A stretch of 12,099 nucleotides of DNA from an uncultured Erysipelotrichaceae bacterium (GCA_902795975.1 CADBNE010000069.1:1-12099), one strand, 5' to 3'. Shown: positions 1-7,254, counted from the first letter of the stretch. Numbers and translations are program-made. The notes: a model not told the origin generated them from the letters alone.

Positions 1-704
1 GTAGTATTAACTCCTTGTCCACCATGTCCTGATGCACAATATACATCTATTCTTAAATCACTATCTTTAATTTCAATATCTATATCTTCTACTTCTGGCA
101 TAACAAGTACTGTTGCTGTACTAGTTTGAATACGTCCATTAGATTCTGTTTCAGGCACTCTTTGTACTCTATGAGAACCTGATTCATATTTCATTTTAGA
201 ATAAACATTATCTCCTTTTATTCTAAATTCTACTTGAGCATATCCTCCAGCAGCACCTTCTTCAGCATTAATTTCTTCTACTTTCCATCCTTGAGACTCA
301 GCATAATATTGATACATTCTATACAAATCTCCCGCAAAGATATTTGCTTCATCTCCACCTGCTGCTCCTCTTATTTCCATAATAACATCTTTGCCATCAT
401 TAGGATCCTTTGGAAGTAATAGAATTTCAAATCCTGATTCTAATTCATTTTTACGATTAGTTAATTCATTTAATTCTTCTCTTGCCATTTCACCTAATTC
501 AGGATCTTTTACCATTTCTTTAGCATCTTCTATCCCGCTTAATACTTTTTTATATTCTTGATATACATCATATGCTTCTTTTAAATTTGCTACTTCTTTA
601 TTTAATTCAGTAGCCTTTTTAATATCTGAAAAAACTTCTGGTTTCATTAATTCATCTTGAAGTTCTAAGTATTTTTTTTCTATTGCTTCTAATCTTTCTA
701 TCAT
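1..704 (-). CDS. prfA: Peptide chain release factor 1, amino-terminal part (partial at window edge)
   Basis: Release factor 1 recognises UAA and UAG in the ribosomal A site and triggers hydrolysis of peptidyl-tRNA. The visible 234 residues start at an ATG (702-704) preceded by a strong AAGGAAGGGA ribosome site. They contain the amino-terminal helical domain, the GAAGGDEA segment typical of class I release factors, and SGSHRVQRVPETESNGR, which holds the PxT-type codon-reading tripeptide (PET). PxT marks RF1; RF2 has SPF. The GGQ catalytic motif is at residues 228-230 in the context ASGHGGQGVNTT. About 120 carboxy-terminal residues lie beyond the left edge. The gene is the first of its transcript, with its own promoter at 731-759. 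The identification is firm. Confidence 0.97.
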   Translation of the reverse strand, partial: MIERLEAIEKKYLELQDELMKPEVFSDIKKATELNKEVANLKEAYDVYQEYKKVLSGIEDAKEMVKDPELGEMAREELNELTNRKNELESGFEILLLPKDPNDGKDVIMEIRGAAGGDEANIFAGDLYRMYQYYAESQGWKVEEINAEEGAAGGYAQVEFRIKGDNVYSKMKYESGSHRVQRVPETESNGRIQTSTATVLVMPEVEDIDIEIKDSDLRIDVYCASGHGGQGVNT

Positions 705-730
705 ATTATCCCTTCCTTAGCGCTAAAAAG

Positions 731-759
731 ATTATACTATAATTATATTAAAAAGACAA
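731..759 (-). promoter_or_regulatory. Promoter of prfA (sigma-A type)
   Basis: On the minus strand, TTGTCT (754-759) and TATAAT (731-736) are separated by exactly 17 bases, upstream of the prfA start at 704. The -35 hexamer lies inside the 3' arm of the preceding terminator hairpin. The -10 is a perfect consensus match, so a role as the prfA promoter is likely. Confidence 0.65.
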
Positions 760-774
760 GAAAAAAATGTCTTT
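752..774 (-). terminator. Terminator of the sigma-like gene
   Basis: Read on the minus strand, AAAGACA (768-774) and TGTCTTT (752-758) form a 7-bp stem around a T-rich 9-base loop, followed by a short T run. It lies about ten bases past the TAG stop of the gene at 785-1783. The stem is short and AT-rich, so its strength is uncertain. Confidence 0.5.
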
Positions 775-784
775 AAACATTTTT

Positions 785-1783
785 CTAATATACATATATT
801 TTTTCTTCTTCTGTAGCACTTAAATTATATCTTAATACAGCTTCAGCTAATATTTCACGTGCTATAGTTAAATTATCTGATACCCATTTAGGTTTTTGAT
901 TAAATATACGTGCTGTTTCTTTTATAGTTAATTTTTTTCCACCATTTAATCCATAATATATAACTAATAATCTTTTATAATTATATATATTCTTAGGTGC
1001 TCTATGTTTAGCACTTGGAACACTTTCTAAATTCATAATTAAATCAACAATTATATCTTTAAATTCTTTATTATCTTGTAATTTAATATATCTATCTAAA
1101 GATGAATAATTATCTAATAAATTTAAATCAAATATATCTTCATCCATTCTTTTAATATTAAATGCATCTTTTATATTTTGTGATTTAGTTATTTCATCTA
1201 TATCATTAGTACATGATTTATTATATAAATTTATGCCTATACCATTTAATCTATATTTATCTGTTAATTTATATGTAATATAATTATTTAAAAATATAGA
1301 AAATGGTAATTTATAATTATATTTTTCAATTGCTTCTATAATACATAAATATATATCTTCTAAAATATCTTCATATGATACATCATATTTATCTATATAT
1401 TTATGACCAATATGATTAGCATATTGCATATAAATTTTAAATATTTCATTTCTCTTATTTATATATTCAATAGATTTATATTTAAAAGAATTCATTTCTT
1501 TAAATTTTTTATTTAAATCATTAACACTTATATTAATATCATATTTTCTTTTATTAGGTTTATATATGTTTTCACTATTACTATTTTTTATTTTAATATT
1601 TTGATTTTCAATAATATTTATTGCACAATTTTTATAATAACTATTTAAGAAAGTATTATTAATGTCAAGTATATCTATATAAAAATATTCTATTGTATCT
1701 GAATCATATATATCATTTATTTCTCTACGTTTTATGTATCTAGGAATAAACTCATTTAATACATAATTATATAATTTTTCCAT
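785..1783 (-). CDS. Divergent sigma-70-family RNA polymerase sigma-like protein
   Basis: This 332-residue protein has two sigma-like parts. Residues about 108-178 match region 2 in pattern: a helix with YANHIGHKYIDKY, then YEDILEDIYLCIIEAIEKY and FSIFLNNYITYKL, like the core-binding and -10-binding helices of sigma-70 proteins. Residues about 238-318 look like region 4, with YYGLNGGKKLTIKETARIF followed by KWVSDNLTIAREIL, a helix-turn-helix suited to -35 binding. The first 100 residues are rich in Asn, Ile, Lys and Tyr and match nothing I recognise. Start ATG (1781-1783) follows a perfect AAAGGAGGT site. The gene appears monocistronic between two terminators, with no adjacent anti-sigma gene recognised. 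Codon use is even more AT-biased than in the neighbouring housekeeping genes. It could be an alternative sigma factor or another DNA-binding regulator built on the same fold. The sigma family call is fairly sure; the regulon is unknown. Confidence 0.7.
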   Translation of the reverse strand: MEKLYNYVLNEFIPRYIKRREINDIYDSDTIEYFYIDILDINNTFLNSYYKNCAINIIENQNIKIKNSNSENIYKPNKRKYDINISVNDLNKKFKEMNSFKYKSIEYINKRNEIFKIYMQYANHIGHKYIDKYDVSYEDILEDIYLCIIEAIEKYNYKLPFSIFLNNYITYKLTDKYRLNGIGINLYNKSCTNDIDEITKSQNIKDAFNIKRMDEDIFDLNLLDNYSSLDRYIKLQDNKEFKDIIVDLIMNLESVPSAKHRAPKNIYNYKRLLVIYYGLNGGKKLTIKETARIFNQKPKWVSDNLTIAREILAEAVLRYNLSATEEEKIYVY

Positions 1784-1804
1784 AATACCTCCTTTTTTTA
1801 TTAG

Positions 1805-1810
1805 AATATA
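1805..1810 (-). promoter_or_regulatory. Possible -10 element for the sigma-like gene
   Basis: TATATT on the minus strand lies about 22 bases upstream of the ATG, just past the terminator of the upstream operon. No good -35 hexamer is visible at 17 bases, only T-rich sequence of the terminator tail. Overlapping alternatives such as TAATAT exist, so this is a weak prediction. Confidence 0.25.
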
Positions 1811-1823
1811 TTATCATTAAAAT

Positions 1824-1851
1824 AAAAAAAAGAAAAGTTTAACTTTTCTTT
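1824..1851 (-). terminator. Terminator of the MBOAT-SGNH-zinc ribbon operon
   Basis: On the minus strand AAAGAAAAGT (1842-1851) pairs with ACTTTTCTTT (1829-1838), a 10-bp stem with a 3-base loop, and runs into a continuous T tract ending at 1824. The TAA stop codon of the zinc-ribbon gene (1839-1841) is exactly the hairpin loop. Confidence 0.8.
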
Positions 1852-2216
1852 AAAAATATAATTATAGCAGGTAGCCATCCAAAACTTAGTAAAAATATTC
1901 TGACAAACTGTAATATAGTATTATATTTTTTTATAAATTCTATATTATTTTTTTGTAATAAATATGTAAGTATAATACCAAGTATTATCATAAATAACCA
2001 AGTAAAAATAAAATAAAATATTTTCTTACTTAAACATCCTTCTAATTTATCAAGACTTTTTTCTATCTTATCAAATTTTGGATCACTATACTCATTTGAA
2101 CTATATGTACTATGTTTTCTATCTTTTTTTAAAGATACTATATTACTTACAGTTGAACCACAATTTGGACAAGTACTACTATTTGTTTCTGTTCTACAAT
2201 AACTACACTTTCCCAT
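1839..2216 (-). CDS. Small zinc-ribbon membrane protein, two transmembrane segments
   Basis: This 125-residue protein opens with a four-cysteine zinc ribbon (Cys4, Cys7, Cys16, Cys19; CSYC then CPNC). A polar linker of about 40 residues follows, then two hydrophobic helices at about 65-87 and 100-122, and a short basic tail. The amino terminus is probably cytoplasmic, because it lacks a signal peptide and carries metal-binding cysteines. It is the last gene of a three-gene operon, 8 bases after the SGNH hydrolase gene, with an AGGGG ribosome site. Context suggests an accessory role in envelope acylation, but nothing in the sequence shows an activity. Zinc-ribbon plus two-helix proteins are common and varied in Bacillota. 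Its terminator overlaps its stop codon. Confidence 0.8.
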   Translation of the reverse strand: MGKCSYCRTETNSSTCPNCGSTVSNIVSLKKDRKHSTYSSNEYSDPKFDKIEKSLDKLEGCLSKKIFYFIFTWLFMIILGIILTYLLQKNNIEFIKKYNTILQFVRIFLLSFGWLPAIIIFLKKS

Positions 2217-2224
2217 AAAAACCC

Positions 2225-3244
2225 CTAACTAGCCGCATGTTGCATTAACCAATTACACCAATCTTTATAATATTTACCATATACATGTGTAGCATCACCT
2301 GTCATATTTGATTTTAAATTGCCATCTTCATCATCAAATAAATAATTAATATCTATATATATTATATCCTTATTATTAGCATAACTAGCCATTTTAGCAT
2401 TTAAATTATTAATACGATTATTATTAATAGATTTGTCTCTATCATTTCTTGATTTAGCTACATGTAAATTTCCTTCAATATATATTATAGCATCTGGTTG
2501 AGTACTTCTTACAAGATTAATTAAATCTCCATATTTAGAAGCAATACTATTAGCATTTCCACCTACTTCATTTATTCCTAACATGATATATACTTTTTTA
2601 AATTTTTTCTTATTTAGTAATTGTTTTAATGTAACACTCCCTACACCTTTAATTGAAACATTTTTCTTAAATGCACTATAAGTAGACATTCCTACAGTAC
2701 TAAAATATGTAGCATTCTTTAATGTACCATACATTCTAAGCCCTTCAGTTCTACTATCACCTATAAATAAAGCATCATCAAAATAACTTTTACCAACTGT
2801 TTTAAAACTTGTATATGTCATAGGTGGTTTATTAACACTATTTACTCTTGTATATGAATTACTCTTTTTTATAGTTTTATTACTAGTAGTTTTCTTAACA
2901 CTATTACTAGTCTTAGTAACTTTTTTATTACTATTACTTACTTTTTTGGTCACTTTATTACTATTACTTTTATTAACAGTATTATTATGATTTGATTTAG
3001 CAATATTATTAGTTATACTTGCAACATCACTTGAAATATTACTATTTTCTTCTATTTCTTGTTCTTCTTCATATTCAGAATATTCATCGTCATCATAATA
3101 GTATAATTCATCATCTTCTAAATCATATTCGAATTCATTATTTTCATCTTGCTTCATTATATAATTATTAGTTATATAAGGAGTAGAAATAATCATCGCT
3201 AAAACAAATATTAATACAAATATTTTACTACTTAAATTGTTCAT
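2225..3244 (-). CDS. Membrane-anchored SGNH/GDSL-family hydrolase or O-acyltransferase
   Basis: This 339-residue protein begins with an uncleaved-looking signal anchor (about residues 7-24). A very acidic Asp/Glu/Tyr stretch (32-66) and a long Ser/Asn/Lys/Thr linker (68-140) follow. The SGNH catalytic domain fills the rest. Block I is LFIGDSRTEG with the probable nucleophile Ser164, block III is MLGINEVG with Asn225, and block V is DATH with Asp317 and His320. The domain therefore sits outside the membrane on a flexible stalk. SGNH proteins next to MBOAT genes usually take the acyl group passed through the membrane and put it on, or remove it from, a surface polysaccharide. The gene starts 12 bases after the MBOAT stop, with AAGGAGGAGG as ribosome site. 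The fold is clear from the motifs. The substrate, and transferase versus esterase activity, are unknown. Confidence 0.85.
   Translation of the reverse strand: MNNLSSKIFVLIFVLAMIISTPYITNNYIMKQDENNEFEYDLEDDELYYYDDDEYSEYEEEQEIEENSNISSDVASITNNIAKSNHNNTVNKSNSNKVTKKVSNSNKKVTKTSNSVKKTTSNKTIKKSNSYTRVNSVNKPPMTYTSFKTVGKSYFDDALFIGDSRTEGLRMYGTLKNATYFSTVGMSTYSAFKKNVSIKGVGSVTLKQLLNKKKFKKVYIMLGINEVGGNANSIASKYGDLINLVRSTQPDAIIYIEGNLHVAKSRNDRDKSINNNRINNLNAKMASYANNKDIIYIDINYLFDDEDGNLKSNMTGDATHVYGKYYKDWCNWLMQHAAS
2825..3043 (-). repeat. Low-complexity Ser/Asn/Lys/Thr-coding repeat region in the SGNH gene
   Basis: The linker codes for imperfect repeats built on SNSNK followed by Val/Thr/Lys (residues 68-140). 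In the DNA this appears as repeated TTACTATTACT-like stretches, clearest around 2925-2970. Such repeats can change length by slippage. It lies directly after an acidic segment (3047-3151). Confidence 0.6.
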
Positions 3245-3256
3245 ATTTCCTCCTCC

Positions 3257-4636
3257 TTAAAATTTAAAATACATAAACGGATCATTTGATTCTTTACATA
3301 AACAATAAACTGATAACCAAAATAATATAAATATTGCTATTTTTTCTATCCATTTAAATTTATTTTTATTATGTATAATTTGTGGTATTCTTGTAGAAAA
3401 TAATATACCTAATACTAAGAATAAACCATAATCCTTTATATATTGAATATAATCATTAGGATAATCTGGATTAAGTGCAAATTTAGTTATACTACTAAAA
3501 TATGTTTTAATACTATTTAAATCATTAATAGCAAATATCATCCAAGAAAGTGGTATTAATATAATCATATATAAATGACCTAGTATTGGATACTTATCTA
3601 GATACTTCTTTAAGAATAATTTTTCTATTACTATTATTATAAATATAGATAATCCCCATATTACAAAATTCCAATCTGCACCATGCCATAATCCTGTAAA
3701 TAACCATACAATTAATAAATTTCTAATAGTAAGTAATGTTCCTTTTTTACTTCCACCTAATGGGAAATATAAATATTCTTTAAACCAATTACCTAATGTC
3801 ATATGCCATCTACGCCAAAATTCTGTCATACTTAAACTTAAATATGGATGATCAAAGTTCTTAGGTAAATCTAATCCCATTATTTTTGCTATCCCTATAG
3901 CCATTACTGAATATCCTTGAAAATCAAAATATAATTGTAATGAAAATGCGACTAAGCCTATAATTGCTAAAGGAGTAGATATACTATCAAATCCTACTGC
4001 AGTAATATTTGACCATATTCCACCTATCCTATTAGCTAGTAATACTTTATAACTTAATCCTATTACAAAATATATTATACCTTTTTCAATATTAGAAATA
4101 GATATCTTTTTACTTTTTAAATATTCTTTGCATTCAGGATATGTTGTAATTGGTCCTGATAAAAATTTAGGAAACATAATAGCATATGCTGTAAAATCTA
4201 TAAATGATTTTTCACTTTTCGTTTTACCTCTATATACATCTACTATATAAGATACTATTTGAAAAGTATAAAAACTAATTCCAAGTGGTAAAGCTAAATT
4301 TAAAATCACAGGATTAGCACTATATAAATTACATATACTTTTACTAAAAAAATCAAAATATTTAAATACAAACAAACTACCAAAATTTACAATAATACCG
4401 AGTATTAAAAGTAACTTTTTATGCTTACTAATATCAATTATCAAACCTAATATATAATTAAATATTAATGATAAAATTAAAAGTAACATATATATTGGAT
4501 TTTTAACTCCTATATAATAAAAAATAATACTTGCTAAAACCAATATAATATTCTTATATTTATTAGGTACTAATAAATATAAAGAAATAAATACTGGGAA
4601 AAATATAAATATAAATTCTAAACTACTAAATGACAT
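3257..4636 (-). CDS. MBOAT-family membrane O-acyltransferase (AlgI/PatA/DltB-like)
   Basis: This polytopic membrane protein of about 459 residues has roughly ten hydrophobic segments. It carries the hallmark sequences of the AlgI-type MBOAT family: LGISFYTFQIVSYIVDVYRG, FPKFLSGPI, FWRRWHMTLGNWFKEYLYFP, and GLWHGADWNFVIWG with the conserved active-site histidine at about residue 318. Members move an acyl group, often acetyl, from a cytoplasmic donor across the membrane to a surface polymer, working with an extracellular SGNH or AlgX-like partner. Here that partner is the next gene. I chose the ATG at 4634-4636 because GGAG lies 10 bases upstream; a GTG at 4643-4645 would extend the protein by three residues but sits one base from that site. 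It heads the operon from a promoter at 4673-4701. The acceptor is unknown; alginate itself is unlikely. Confidence 0.92.
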   Translation of the reverse strand: MSFSSLEFIFIFFPVFISLYLLVPNKYKNIILVLASIIFYYIGVKNPIYMLLLILSLIFNYILGLIIDISKHKKLLLILGIIVNFGSLFVFKYFDFFSKSICNLYSANPVILNLALPLGISFYTFQIVSYIVDVYRGKTKSEKSFIDFTAYAIMFPKFLSGPITTYPECKEYLKSKKISISNIEKGIIYFVIGLSYKVLLANRIGGIWSNITAVGFDSISTPLAIIGLVAFSLQLYFDFQGYSVMAIGIAKIMGLDLPKNFDHPYLSLSMTEFWRRWHMTLGNWFKEYLYFPLGGSKKGTLLTIRNLLIVWLFTGLWHGADWNFVIWGLSIFIIIVIEKLFLKKYLDKYPILGHLYMIILIPLSWMIFAINDLNSIKTYFSSITKFALNPDYPNDYIQYIKDYGLFLVLGILFSTRIPQIIHNKNKFKWIEKIAIFILFWLSVYCLCKESNDPFMYFKF

Positions 4637-4672
4637 ATAATACACTCTCCGCTATTATAAGTATGTCACATT

Positions 4673-4701
4673 TTTATAAAAAAATAAATACTTGACTTCA
4701 A
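4673..4701 (-). promoter_or_regulatory. Promoter of the MBOAT-SGNH-zinc ribbon operon
   Basis: On the minus strand TTGAAG (4696-4701) and TATAAA (4673-4678) are 17 bases apart, about 37 bases upstream of the MBOAT start. The -35 shares its first T with the T tract of the rpoE terminator. A TATAAT at 4654-4659 is also present, but it is too close to the ribosome site. Confidence 0.55.
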
Positions 4702-4727
4702 AAAAAGAGAACTAATTTTAGCTCTCT
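4701..4727 (-). terminator. Terminator of the DUF1934-argS-rpoE operon
   Basis: On the minus strand AGAGAGCTAA (4718-4727) pairs with TTAGTTCTCT (4706-4715), ten pairs with one G-U, with a 2-base gap as the loop core, followed by TTTTTT. The rpoE stop codon (4718-4720) is within the 5' arm. Confidence 0.8.
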
Positions 4728-5158
4728 TCTAATTCTTCATCGGTAACGATTGATAAATCACCAATGTCATCATCGTCATCTAAATCGTCTTCAGAAGAAT
4801 CAACTGAATCAATATCATCTTCTAAATTTTCTTCTTCTATTTCTTCTTCCTCTTCTTCATCAAGTGTTTCTTCTTCATCGTCATCATCTGTTACAACAAT
4901 TTCTGCTGTATGTCTATTTCTTAAATCCCATTCTGCAGAATCTTCTAAGAAAATAAATCTCTTATCTGTTGTTAAAGATGTATAAAAATCACCTATCTTA
5001 GAAGCATATTCTTCTTCAGTAAGTGATAATAACTCACTTATTTTTTTAAATATATTGGCTGTATTCATGGAAGTTTTATTTTCCATTAAAATTAATTCTG
5101 TTAAATCTGTATAAGATAATAACTCTAATTCTTCTTGTTTCATTGAACTTAAACTCAT
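4718..5158 (-). CDS. rpoE: DNA-directed RNA polymerase delta subunit
   Basis: The delta subunit is a Bacillota-specific RNA polymerase component that speeds enzyme recycling and raises promoter selectivity. The 146-residue product has the expected two parts. Residues 1-83 form a HARE-HTH-type domain (SYTDLTELILMENK, then SLTEEEYASKIGDFYTSLTTDKRF and WDLRNR). Residues 90-146 form an unstructured tail almost wholly of Asp and Glu with a few Ser and Leu. The start is set at the ATG 5156-5158, because GGAGGG lies 7 bases upstream. An in-frame TTG at 5171-5173 would place that ribosome site inside the gene. It lies 22 bases after argS and ends the operon. Length is slightly shorter than the Bacillus protein, mostly in the tail. 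Confidence 0.93.
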   Translation of the reverse strand: MSLSSMKQEELELLSYTDLTELILMENKTSMNTANIFKKISELLSLTEEEYASKIGDFYTSLTTDKRFIFLEDSAEWDLRNRHTAEIVVTDDDDEEETLDEEEEEEIEEENLEDDIDSVDSSEDDLDDDDDIGDLSIVTDEELEES

Positions 5159-5180
5159 TACATTTCCCTCCAAATATTAA

Positions 5181-6869
5181 TTACATAGAATCTGGTATCT
5201 CAATTACTAATAGAGATAACATTTCTTTAATAATAGAACAAGTTATATTTAATATATTTACCCAATCGTTTTTCTTAACTAAATCCTCTTCATTATTTAT
5301 ATGATTGTTTTGATAAAATGCATTTGCTAAAACACATAATTCATAAACATATTCAGCAATAAAATGAGGCATACGATTTACAAAGGCATTTTCAAAGGCA
5401 TTTGGTAAATCTAATATCTTTAATCTCAAATTACGATCAAATTCATTATATATATTATTTGACAATTTGTCTATACTTAAACCATTTATTATTTTATTTA
5501 TACGCAAATATGTATAAAGTATGTATGGTCCTGTCTTACCAACAACCTCTGAAAATTTAGATATATCAAATATATAATCTTTTTCACGACTATTTTGTAA
5601 ATCTGCAAATTTTAATATAGAATTTACAATTTTATCTATATCCTCATTAGATACATCGGAAGACATTTCTTTCTTTGATAATAATATTTCTTTAGCTTCT
5701 TTAAATAAGTTTTGCAATTTAGGAGAATCACCATTACGTGTCTTATATGGTTTACCATCTTGTCCATTAACAGTACCATATCCTAAAAATTCAAGACTAT
5801 TATAATCCATTATTCCAGCTTTATCACAAGTTCTAAATACTTGTTCAAAGTGTAGTGATTGTCTATTATCAACTACATATAATATATGGTTTGGATTAAA
5901 ATCTTTCTTTCTTTGTAATATTGTAGCAACATCACATGATGCATATAAATATGATCCAATACTTGATTTAAATATTAGTGGTGGAAGTTCTTTCTTATCA
6001 TCTTCTCTAGTAACACTAACTATTTTAGCACCCTCAGAATCTTCTAATATATTTTTACTTTCTAATATACTAGTAGTTTCATCTAAATATGCATATGAAT
6101 CACTTTCTCCATACCAATAATCAAAATCAACATCTAAATATTTATATATGGATTTAATATCAGAAAGAGATACTTCCATGATTTTTTTCCATAATTGTCT
6201 ATATTCTGGATTACCATCTTGTAAAGATTTTGTTATTTTAGCACACTCTGCTTTAACTTCTTCATTTTCTTTACATAAACCACTCATTTTAGGATAAATA
6301 TAATCAAGATATTTAATATCAATATCTTCAATATTTATACCTTCTTGCTTAATACCATATATTACTTGACCTATTTGTAATCCAAAGTCACCTAAATGAA
6401 CATCACATATAACATTATTTCCTTTATACTTGATTATTCTTTTAATTGACTCCCCTACTATAGCAGTTCTCATATGTCCTACATGTAAAGGTTTAGCAAC
6501 ATTTGGTCCACCATAATCCAATACATAAGTTTCTACAGGACTATTTTTAATTCCATATTTTTCTTCACTAGATATTAATCTAATATTGTTATTTATAAAT
6601 TCATCACTTAAAGTCATATTAATAAATCCTGGTTTAATAAACTCTACTTTAGAAAAATATTCACTAAAGTTTTCTAAACCTTTTAATTCATTAACTACTT
6701 GTTCTCCTAATTCAATAGGATTCTTATGATATTCTTTTGCTAATTTAAAAGCATCATCACATTGATAATCACTGATATCTGGTCTATTAGATTTAATAAC
6801 TCTAGCACGTAAATTATAACCTAATTTTTCAAATACCATAGTTATTAATTCTTCTAACTTTTCTACCAT
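5181..6869 (-). CDS. argS: Arginyl-tRNA synthetase
   Basis: This class I aminoacyl-tRNA synthetase attaches arginine to its tRNA. The 562 residues match the family's usual length. The amino-terminal additional domain covers about residues 1-110. The nucleotide-binding signature PNVAKPLHVGHMRTAIVGE (122-140) holds the HIGH-type motif HVGH. KPYKTRNGD (373-381) is the KMSKS-equivalent loop, degenerate as usual in ArgRS. A DALR-type anticodon-binding domain fills about 440-562 and ends in VIEIPDSM, the typical ArgRS tail. Start ATG (6867-6869) follows AAAGGAGTGATAAT, which overlaps the stop of the DUF1934 gene. It is the middle gene of a DUF1934-argS-rpoE operon. No oddities were seen, and all tryptophans are TGG. 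Confidence 0.98.
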   Translation of the reverse strand: MVEKLEELITMVFEKLGYNLRARVIKSNRPDISDYQCDDAFKLAKEYHKNPIELGEQVVNELKGLENFSEYFSKVEFIKPGFINMTLSDEFINNNIRLISSEEKYGIKNSPVETYVLDYGGPNVAKPLHVGHMRTAIVGESIKRIIKYKGNNVICDVHLGDFGLQIGQVIYGIKQEGINIEDIDIKYLDYIYPKMSGLCKENEEVKAECAKITKSLQDGNPEYRQLWKKIMEVSLSDIKSIYKYLDVDFDYWYGESDSYAYLDETTSILESKNILEDSEGAKIVSVTREDDKKELPPLIFKSSIGSYLYASCDVATILQRKKDFNPNHILYVVDNRQSLHFEQVFRTCDKAGIMDYNSLEFLGYGTVNGQDGKPYKTRNGDSPKLQNLFKEAKEILLSKKEMSSDVSNEDIDKIVNSILKFADLQNSREKDYIFDISKFSEVVGKTGPYILYTYLRINKIINGLSIDKLSNNIYNEFDRNLRLKILDLPNAFENAFVNRMPHFIAEYVYELCVLANAFYQNNHINNEEDLVKKNDWVNILNITCSIIKEMLSLLVIEIPDSM

Positions 6870-6873
6870 ATTA

Positions 6874-7227
6874 TCACTCCTTTATTAATAAACTAAATTC
6901 TCTTATTTCATCATTAAAAGTATATACTATTTTAATACTATTATTATCAATTATTAATTCTTTTGTATATATTGAAATATCTAACTTCATATTATTTTCT
7001 TTCAATGTGTAACTACCCTTTTTATGTTGGTTTTTACTAAAATACAAAATTAGTTGATATTCATCTGTTGTACGTCTCATACATATATTATTATCATTAA
7101 TATCTAGTACAACAATGACGCCATCATCATTATACTTTATAGTATTACCTAATACAATTCCACTTATATTATTTTTTATGGTATCTTCACTAGTAATTAA
7201 AACAATTTCTAAATCTTTTTTTGCCAT
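6874..7227 (-). CDS. DUF1934-family protein (YwiB-like)
   Basis: This 117-residue protein is rich in beta-strand patterns, with no signal peptide or membrane segment. Its size, the run of strands (GNTIKYNDDGVIVVLD, ICMRRTTDEYQLILYF, GSYTLKENNMKLDISIYT) and its position directly before argS fit the DUF1934/YwiB family. That family is predicted to form a small lipocalin-like beta-barrel and is found beside argS in many Bacillota. Function is unknown. The ATG 7225-7227 has GGAG nine bases upstream, and an extended -10 promoter lies at 7246-7254. The gene ends in TGA followed in frame by TAA, and the argS ribosome site spans this stop. It heads the operon with argS and rpoE. The family call rests on context plus pattern, since no catalytic motif exists to confirm it. 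Confidence 0.75.
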   Translation of the reverse strand: MAKKDLEIVLITSEDTIKNNISGIVLGNTIKYNDDGVIVVLDINDNNICMRRTTDEYQLILYFSKNQHKKGSYTLKENNMKLDISIYTKELIIDNNSIKIVYTFNDEIREFSLLIKE

Positions 7228-7245
7228 TCATATCAACTCCAAAAC

Positions 7246-7254
7246 ATTATAGCA
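7246..7254 (-). promoter_or_regulatory. Extended -10 promoter for the DUF1934-argS-rpoE operon
   Basis: On the minus strand TGCTATAAT is a perfect extended -10 (TGnTATAAT), about 20 bases before the ATG at 7227. The -35 region 17 bases further up is poor (GTGCAA), which is usual for extended -10 promoters. Confidence 0.6.

Noticed and set aside
234..419. Plus-strand reading frame over prfA
   Set aside because: It lies wholly inside the conserved prfA coding region on the other strand and has no recognisable domain.
1839..2216. Idea that the zinc-ribbon membrane protein is the anti-sigma factor for the adjacent sigma-like gene
   Set aside because: It has a CxxC/CxxC ribbon, not the HxxxCxxC of zinc anti-sigma proteins. 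It is also transcribed with the MBOAT operon and separated from the sigma-like gene by a strong terminator.
4750..4985. Two plus-strand reading frames, one made almost wholly of serine
   Set aside because: They are the antisense of the Asp/Glu codons in the rpoE acidic tail. They have no ribosome site and the composition is a pure shadow.
5159..5173. Upstream TTG start for rpoE
   Set aside because: It would place the GGAGGG ribosome site inside the coding region. The ATG at 5158 has ideal spacing.
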